From positions 1 to 21,401 of the forward strand of contig CAVFUK010000004.1 of assembly GCA_963625535.1 (NCBI GenBank): a stretch of 21,401 nucleotides of DNA, read 5' to 3'. The stretch comes from Phocaeicola_A sp963625535. GTDB taxonomy: Bacteria; Bacteroidota; Bacteroidia; Bacteroidales; Bacteroidaceae. Below the pieces are notes generated by a model. That model ran no database searches. It worked only from the letters and a program-made list of their open reading frames with translations, and had not been told where the DNA came from. Of this stretch, positions 16,223-21,401 are shown piece by piece. Numbering within the stretch: the first letter of the stretch is position 1; each line of letters starts with the position of its first letter. The translations under genes and the position numbers were made by a program.

Positions 16223-18034
16223 TTATTGGTATCGGTTGGTCTCCACCACGAGCTTGGGCAAGGACTCACCGTTGACGTAATAGTCGTCACTGAAGGGTTG
16301 ATCGGTGCTGATGGACAGATTGGTGCCGGCAAAGTCCATCACCACGATGCCCAACTTGTTCTTGCGCACATAGCCTTCGTAAATCATGAAGAAGGTGGCG
16401 GGATTCATGTGGTTGGCACTCTGAGAGTAGGACTCATTGTATACCTGTCCGGTCTCATAAGCAGTCACCTGATTGATGCACCACACATTGTCGCCGGATC
16501 CTTTGGTGGCGGCCACATCATCGAAGTATTCCAGCATAGTCATCTTCTTCGTATTAAAGAAGGATTCGCCCAGTCCATTCTTTTTGTCAGGCACACAGAG
16601 GTTTTGGCAATAGCAGTTGGTAGTCTTCACATTGCCAGCGGTGTCATAGAAGCGCATCTTGCAATCCTTGGTATACTCGTTGGGGCAGTGTTCGATAGAG
16701 GCTCCAATGCGGTACTGAGGATAGTCATTGGCATCGTCCCAGCACTGGAATACGACGAGCTTACCTTGGCAGTCGGCCAGTGTCATGTCCGGTTTAGGGT
16801 CCAGGACGATATAGTCCTTGAAGCGGTCGTCCTCGAACAGTTCACGGGAAAGTCTATAGGTCGTCTCGCTCGGCGTATCCTCGAAAGAGCACATAGCGAT
16901 GGCTGTCTCCTTGGGGTGAGCCTTCAGTTGGGTCACGAGTTTATCAATCGCTTGACTGGCATCTATGTTGCAGAATACTCTTCCATGGAAGATACCGAGC
17001 ATGTTTTGATTATAATACTCTTCGGTCGTGGTAACATTTTTGTAGGTATTACCTAACCGCACATCGAAGCAACGGACTCCAGCGTTCCACTGGTCCTCAA
17101 TACTAATATACTGGGTTTGAGCCTTGTCCCTCAAGAAAGTCATAAAGTATCGTTCTTCCATGTAGCAGGTGAAGGATTCGTTGCTTCCGGGGATGTTCAT
17201 CTCGCAAAGGCGGGTGGTGGACTCTTTGCCGGCGTAGATTTCGCTCATCCAGTTGGCATAGTCGGTAGCGTGGCCGTTCTGCAGTTCCGCTACACACTTA
17301 CGGGCATATTCCCAGTATTGCTCGCTGTCCTCCGTGTTGAGGTACACACTGACGCCTTTGCCAAACAGCATCGAGAAGAGGTCGCAAAAGTTTTGTTTTA
17401 TTTCATTAAATTTTTTGGAAATTTTGTCGGCAATGGAGCTCATGGCATCTTCGACGGCCTTGGGCAGCGTATTGGTAAAGAAGTCGCTGATGTCGCCCCA
17501 TGAGAGGAACTTCGTCTGGAGGTCGCTATTGGCATAAGTAAATATGTAGTCGATGCTGGATCGCAACAGGGTGATGGTGAGGCCATCCTCCTGGTAGACG
17601 ATGTAGAACGTCATCACATCGTCCTCGCCGTCAACGCCCCAGCTCTCGTCGAGGTCGAAGGTGGCGAAGAAGCCAGAGAGCTTCACGTCGTTGTCGTCCC
17701 AAAGATTTTCCATATTGGAGAAGGCTTGCCAATGGCCTGTGATGGAGTCGAGGTCATAGGTGAAGTTGGACTCGTTGTCACTCTCAAGATTAGTGACATA
17801 GTAGTAGGTGAACGTGCTGTCTTCCCTCAGGTCCCATTTGCCGAGTGTCGACTTTCCGCGCACGGCATCGCTCATGTCGATGTTGTAGTTCTGAATAAGC
17901 TTGTCGTGCACCTCCTTGGTCTCACGCTGTTCTTTAGCAAACTCATCCTCTTCGGAGTCATCGCACGAGGTGAGCAGGAAACCTGGCAACGCCAGAAGGG
18001 ACATCAGCACCCACAGAAAAGTTTTCTTCATCAT
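16223..18034 (-). CDS. PI-PLC-like lipoprotein paralogue with altered catalytic site
   Basis: This lipoprotein has 603 residues and is a full-length paralogue of the gene just downstream, with the same signal design (LLTSC, Cys24, then an acidic DDSEEDE tether), the same unrecognised N-terminal half and the same C-terminus (KLVVETNRYQ). In the PI-PLC-like domain the first catalytic loop reads NIPGSNESFTC: Asn285 replaces the catalytic histidine and Glu286 the neighbouring Asp. The other site residues remain: VRCFDVRL (Asp324, Arg326), GIFHGRVF (His350) and VMDFAGTN (Asp567). Losing the general base should abolish or strongly reduce the usual reaction, so it may be a binding-only pseudoenzyme, or it may use altered chemistry (inference). 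The frame is intact, so this is not decay by frameshift. It is transcribed first in the pair, from a promoter near 18100. Confidence 0.83.
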   Translation of the reverse strand: MMKKTFLWVLMSLLALPGFLLTSCDDSEEDEFAKEQRETKEVHDKLIQNYNIDMSDAVRGKSTLGKWDLREDSTFTYYYVTNLESDNESNFTYDLDSITGHWQAFSNMENLWDDNDVKLSGFFATFDLDESWGVDGEDDVMTFYIVYQEDGLTITLLRSSIDYIFTYANSDLQTKFLSWGDISDFFTNTLPKAVEDAMSSIADKISKKFNEIKQNFCDLFSMLFGKGVSVYLNTEDSEQYWEYARKCVAELQNGHATDYANWMSEIYAGKESTTRLCEMNIPGSNESFTCYMEERYFMTFLRDKAQTQYISIEDQWNAGVRCFDVRLGNTYKNVTTTEEYYNQNMLGIFHGRVFCNIDASQAIDKLVTQLKAHPKETAIAMCSFEDTPSETTYRLSRELFEDDRFKDYIVLDPKPDMTLADCQGKLVVFQCWDDANDYPQYRIGASIEHCPNEYTKDCKMRFYDTAGNVKTTNCYCQNLCVPDKKNGLGESFFNTKKMTMLEYFDDVAATKGSGDNVWCINQVTAYETGQVYNESYSQSANHMNPATFFMIYEGYVRKNKLGIVVMDFAGTNLSISTDQPFSDDYYVNGESLPKLVVETNRYQ

Positions 18035-18098
18035 AGATAATAAAATGAAATATTATGCGTTAGTTAGTTTAATTTCCTCATCGCTGAATATTGGAGAG

Positions 18099-18106
18099 CA
18101 AAGGTA
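18099..18106 (-). promoter_or_regulatory. Bacteroidetes -7 box for the PI-PLC-like gene pair
   Basis: On the - strand this reads TACCTTTG, a perfect fit to the Bacteroidetes -7 consensus TAnnTTTG. It lies about 65 nt before the start of the first PI-PLC-like gene. No good TTTG -33 element is visible about 20 nt upstream, so the assignment rests on the -7 box and its place. Confidence 0.5.
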
Positions 18107-18188
18107 CGGACTTTTTCGTCCCCTGTGTAAGCGTGGTAATACTTTTTATGGAAAAACATTGGGCTCTACCAGTTGTAAATCAAATAGG

Positions 18189-18241
18189 TACCAAAAAGAG
18201 AAGTTCCCTCCTTTGCGGGGAGAGAACTTCTCTTTTTGGTA
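18189..18241 (-). terminator. Strong hairpin terminator after secDF
   Basis: A perfect 18-bp inverted repeat pairs TACCAAAAAGAGAAGTTC (18189-18206) with GAACTTCTCTTTTTGGTA (18224-18241). After one C-A mismatch, CTCC and GGAG add four pairs around a 7-nt loop. The A5/T5 tracts inside the arms supply a U-run in either direction. It begins 35 nt after the secDF stop on the - strand and lies upstream of the PI-PLC-like pair promoter, so it insulates the two units. Confidence 0.85.
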
Positions 18242-18276
18242 TTTAGTAGTCGGGAATGGTCCCGAACTAACCGTCA

Positions 18277-21200
18277 TTATGCCTTAGCTGTCTCAGCGGG
18301 AGCCTCGTCCGGCATGCGGTGACCCATGGTCAGGTATGCGATAGGAGCGGCGATGAACAGAGAGGTCAACGTACCGATGACAACACCCAGGATCATGGCG
18401 AACGAGAAGCTACGGATGCTGTCGCCACCAAGGATGAAGATACATACCAACACGATCAATGTGCTGACAGAGGTGTTGATGGTACGTGCCAACGTGGTGT
18501 TCAGTGAATCGTTGAACAGTTGGAAGCGGTTGCGCTTCGGATAGAGTTTGAAGAACTCACGGATACGGTCGAAGATCACCACCTTATCGTTGATAGAATA
18601 ACCGATAGCGGTCAAGATAGCGCCGATGAAGGTCTGGTCGATTTCCAACGACATCGGCATCCAGCCATAGCACAACGAGTAAGCGCCGATAATCAGCAAG
18701 GTATCAATCGTCAGGGCTACAACAGAGCCGACACTGTATGCCACGTTATGGAAACGGACGAGGATGTAGAGGAAGATGGCAATCAGAGCGAAGAAGACTG
18801 ACCAGATAGCCGAGGTCTTGATGTCGTCGGCCATACTCGGTCCTACCTTCTGCGAACTGATGATGGAACCACCCGCACGGTTGTCGCGGTCGATGAAGAC
18901 TTCCAGTGTGGTGCCTTCGGTGAGGAGTTTGCCCTCGGTCAAGGCATTGTAGAGGAAGGTCTCTATCTGCTGGTCGATATCAGAGTCGTTGTCCTCGATG
19001 CGGTAGTTGGTGGTCACACGCACGGTGCGGTGGTCAGTACCCAAGGCAATGGCCTGCACGTTGGCATCGCCAACCTTCTCCTGCAGCAGGGCACGTACGG
19101 TCTCCGGCTCGGTAGGTTGCTCAAACTGTACCACGAAGTTACGTCCACCGGTGAAATCGATGCTCTGTGCAAGACCTCTCACGCAGAACGATACGACGCA
19201 GATGGCCAAGATGATGCCGAACACGGTGAACGAGCGTTTCCACATACCCATGAACTTGTAGTTGGTACCTTGCATCAGGTTCTGGGAGAACTTCGTCGTG
19301 AAGGTGAGGTTCAACCACTTGTCCTTGTTCATGAAGTGCTCGTAAACGATACGTGTCAAGAACACTGCTGAGAAGAATGAGCAGAGGATACCGATAATCA
19401 ACGTGGTGGCGAATCCGCGGATAGGTCCTGTACCGAATTCGAAGAGGATGATACCGGTGATGATAGATGTGAAGTTGGAGTCGAAGATGGCCGAGAAGGC
19501 GTTCGAATAACCGTCGGCCAGAGCGGCTTTCACCGTCTTGCCGGCTCGCAACTCCTCTTTCGTGCGCTCATAGATCAACACGTTCGCATCGACCGCCATA
19601 CCCAGCGAGAGCACCATACCGGCGATACCGGACATGGTCAACGCAGCCTGGAAGGAGGTGAGGATACCCAACGTGAAGAAGAAGTTGACAAACAAGGCGC
19701 CGTTGGCAACCATACCCGGGATGAAACCGTAGATGACGCACATGTAGAGCATCAGCAGTACCAATGCCACGATGAATGAGCGGATACCTTGGTTGATGGA
19801 TTCCTGACCCAGTGACGGACCTACGATGTCCTCGGAAACGATGTGGGCCGGAGCCGGCATCTTACCGGAACGGAGCACATTGGCCAAGTCCTTGGTGTCC
19901 TCAACAGTGAAGTTACCTGTTATCTGTGAGTTACCGCCGGTGATCTCGCCGTTCACGTTAGGCGCACTGTAGACACAGCCGTCCAACACGATGGCGATGG
20001 CGTGGTTGATGTTCTGTTTGGTCAACTGAGCCCAGCGACGTGAACCGTCGTTGTTCATGCTCATGCTTACGCAAGGTTTACCGAAGTTGTCGAAGCCATC
20101 GGAAGCGGAAACTACCACGTCACCTTCGAGGGGTGCGCGTCCGTTGCGCTCTGTCACCTTGATGGCATAGAGTTCGAACACCTGGCCCGACTTGTCGAAC
20201 TCGGCACCCTTCACACCCCATTTGAGGCTGAGCTCACGAGGCAGAGCGCTCTTGGCCTCCTGTGAGGAGATCAGTCGGTTCACCTCGGCTGTGTCGGTGT
20301 AGTGAGCATAACCCACCACGCAACCATAGCTAGAGTTGTTGAGCTGGAGGATAGAGAGCAACGGGTGTTCCTTCTTGGCCTGTTCCAGCGAGACGGTCTG
20401 CGTGGCGGCAGCGTTCTGGTTCTTCAGTGCGGCAGCCAAGCTGTCGGCGGCGTTGACGGTAGAGGCCAAGCTATCGGCGGGAGCTGCGACGGCAGCGGAG
20501 TCTTCCACTGCTTCAGCCTCAGCGGGTTTCTCACCCTGAGCCACGAGGCGCAGCTTCTGGTCGAGGTCCATCATGTAGGGAACCACATCCTTCGAGTCGA
20601 AGGTCTCCCAGAACTCGAGGTTAGCAGAACCCTGGAGCAGCTTTCTCACACGCTCAGGCTCCTTGATACCCGGCAACTCCACCATGATACGTCCCATGCC
20701 ACCTTCCAGAGCCTGGATGTTGGGCTGAGCCACACCGAAGCGGTCGATACGTGTACGCAATACGTTGAATGAGTTGTCTACGGCAGCCTTCACCTCAGAG
20801 CGGAGCACTTTCTCCACTTCAGCGTCGGAGCTCTTCGTGTTCACTTTGTCTTTCAACTGTTGTGTGGCGAAGATTTCGGCGAGTTTGCCTTCGGGTGCCA
20901 ACTTGTGGTATTCCGATACGAATAGAGTGATAAAGTCGCTCTGGCTGGTAACCTGAAGTTTGGCGGCGTTAGCCACGGCCTGATTGAAAGCCTCGTCGGT
21001 CTTGTGGTCAGCGAGCATCTTCACTACATCCGGAACGGAAACTTCCAGGATGACGTTCATACCGCCTTTCAAGTCCAAGCCCAAACCGATTTCCATCTCG
21101 CGACATTGTTTCAGCGTGTACACGCCCAGATAGACTTTCTCGTTCTGCATAGAATCGATGTAGTGTGTCGCTCCCTTCGGGTCTTGCTCCGCCTTACTCA

Positions 21201-21294
21201 TGTAGTGGCGGGTAACAAAAGAGAAGGAGAGGTAGAACACACAGACTATCGTGAGTAGTACCGCAATAACCTTGACGAATCCTTTGTTTTGCAT
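18277..21294 (-). CDS. secDF: Protein translocase subunit SecDF (single-chain SecD-SecF fusion)
   Basis: This is an inner-membrane accessory of the SecYEG translocon that uses proton flow to help pull exported proteins through. It has 1005 residues, the usual size for Bacteroidales SecDF fusions. After an N-terminal membrane segment (about 7-27), SecD motifs follow: GLGLDLKGGMN (70-80), the P1 periplasmic region, and GMAVDANVLIYERTKEEL with Asp569 and Arg577. The SecF half starts about 680 with SIDFTGGRNFVVQF (711-724) and TAIGYSINDKVVIFDRIRE (Asp903, Arg910), and the fold ends in membrane segments up to about 990. An Ala/Ser/Asp-rich insert (about 258-300) interrupts P1. The ATG at 21294-21292 begins a clean signal-anchor. 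It is transcribed alone, with its own promoter upstream and a terminator downstream. Confidence 0.97.
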   Translation of the reverse strand: MQNKGFVKVIAVLLTIVCVFYLSFSFVTRHYMSKAEQDPKGATHYIDSMQNEKVYLGVYTLKQCREMEIGLGLDLKGGMNVILEVSVPDVVKMLADHKTDEAFNQAVANAAKLQVTSQSDFITLFVSEYHKLAPEGKLAEIFATQQLKDKVNTKSSDAEVEKVLRSEVKAAVDNSFNVLRTRIDRFGVAQPNIQALEGGMGRIMVELPGIKEPERVRKLLQGSANLEFWETFDSKDVVPYMMDLDQKLRLVAQGEKPAEAEAVEDSAAVAAPADSLASTVNAADSLAAALKNQNAAATQTVSLEQAKKEHPLLSILQLNNSSYGCVVGYAHYTDTAEVNRLISSQEAKSALPRELSLKWGVKGAEFDKSGQVFELYAIKVTERNGRAPLEGDVVVSASDGFDNFGKPCVSMSMNNDGSRRWAQLTKQNINHAIAIVLDGCVYSAPNVNGEITGGNSQITGNFTVEDTKDLANVLRSGKMPAPAHIVSEDIVGPSLGQESINQGIRSFIVALVLLMLYMCVIYGFIPGMVANGALFVNFFFTLGILTSFQAALTMSGIAGMVLSLGMAVDANVLIYERTKEELRAGKTVKAALADGYSNAFSAIFDSNFTSIITGIILFEFGTGPIRGFATTLIIGILCSFFSAVFLTRIVYEHFMNKDKWLNLTFTTKFSQNLMQGTNYKFMGMWKRSFTVFGIILAICVVSFCVRGLAQSIDFTGGRNFVVQFEQPTEPETVRALLQEKVGDANVQAIALGTDHRTVRVTTNYRIEDNDSDIDQQIETFLYNALTEGKLLTEGTTLEVFIDRDNRAGGSIISSQKVGPSMADDIKTSAIWSVFFALIAIFLYILVRFHNVAYSVGSVVALTIDTLLIIGAYSLCYGWMPMSLEIDQTFIGAILTAIGYSINDKVVIFDRIREFFKLYPKRNRFQLFNDSLNTTLARTINTSVSTLIVLVCIFILGGDSIRSFSFAMILGVVIGTLTSLFIAAPIAYLTMGHRMPDEAPAETAKA

Positions 21295-21349
21295 GTTACT
21301 TTGTTAATTATTTTGTTTTAATTTATTTATATGCTGTTTTACAAGGTTG

Positions 21350-21357
21350 CAAATATA
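21350..21357 (-). promoter_or_regulatory. Bacteroidetes -7 box for secDF
   Basis: On the - strand this reads TATATTTG, a perfect fit to TAnnTTTG, about 56 nt before the secDF start codon in an AT-rich leader. A -33 TTTG element is not clear. The rest of 21295-21401 is non-coding AT-rich sequence, and I see no other feature in it. Confidence 0.55.
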
Positions 21358-21401
21358 ATTCTTTTTTCCTTTCCGTGCGGTTTTATAGGTTCTATTTTTG
21401 C

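Noticed and set aside
16223..18034. Pseudogene call for the altered PI-PLC-like paralogue
   Set aside because: The frame is complete, the signal and C-terminus are intact, and only the active-site loop is changed, so it is better treated as a real gene with a possibly altered function.

Overview
The window looks like chromosome from the order Bacteroidales (Bacteroides/Prevotella-like). Signs of this are a FecR-type anti-sigma factor, a SusC/SusD pair, DUF4843 and PKD-like lipoproteins, many lipoprotein signals with acidic residues after the lipidated cysteine, a single-chain SecD-SecF protein, -7 boxes of the Bacteroidetes form TAnnTTTG, and no consistent Shine-Dalgarno sequences. Coding density is high. 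I cannot name the genus from sequence alone.

Positions 1-14148 (+ strand) read as one regulated unit. It starts with the 3' part of a fecR-like anti-sigma gene cut by the window edge. A SusC-type TonB-dependent transporter with a signalling STN domain follows, then a SusD lipoprotein, a DUF4843-type lipoprotein, a PKD-like lipoprotein and four exported proteins with a strong thiol-redox theme. These four are a TlpA-like thioredoxin (WCGWC), a thioredoxin-fold protein that has lost both active-site cysteines and the cis-proline, a five-motif FG-GAP/VCBS protein ending in a DsbD-alpha-like domain, and a TlpA thioredoxin (WCSGC) also ending in a DsbD-alpha-like domain. Gaps after susC are 35 nt or less, and two junctions are 4-nt ATGA overlaps, so co-transcription is likely. 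My reading is an ECF-sigma/anti-sigma controlled outer-membrane uptake locus linked to periplasmic or surface thiol-disulfide chemistry. The substrate is unknown.

Positions 14149-14412 separate two convergent units. They hold a four-copy 22-bp tandem repeat with a CACGTG core and a strong hairpin terminator that can serve both directions.

Positions 14413-18034 (- strand) carry two tandem paralogous lipoproteins with a C-terminal PI-PLC-like phosphodiesterase domain. The downstream copy keeps both catalytic histidines. The upstream copy has Asn in place of the first histidine and Glu in place of the next Asp, so it may be a pseudoenzyme. A TAccTTTG -7 box lies upstream of the pair.

Positions 18035-21401 hold a near-perfect terminator hairpin, the housekeeping secDF fusion gene (- strand), and its promoter region with a TAtaTTTG box.
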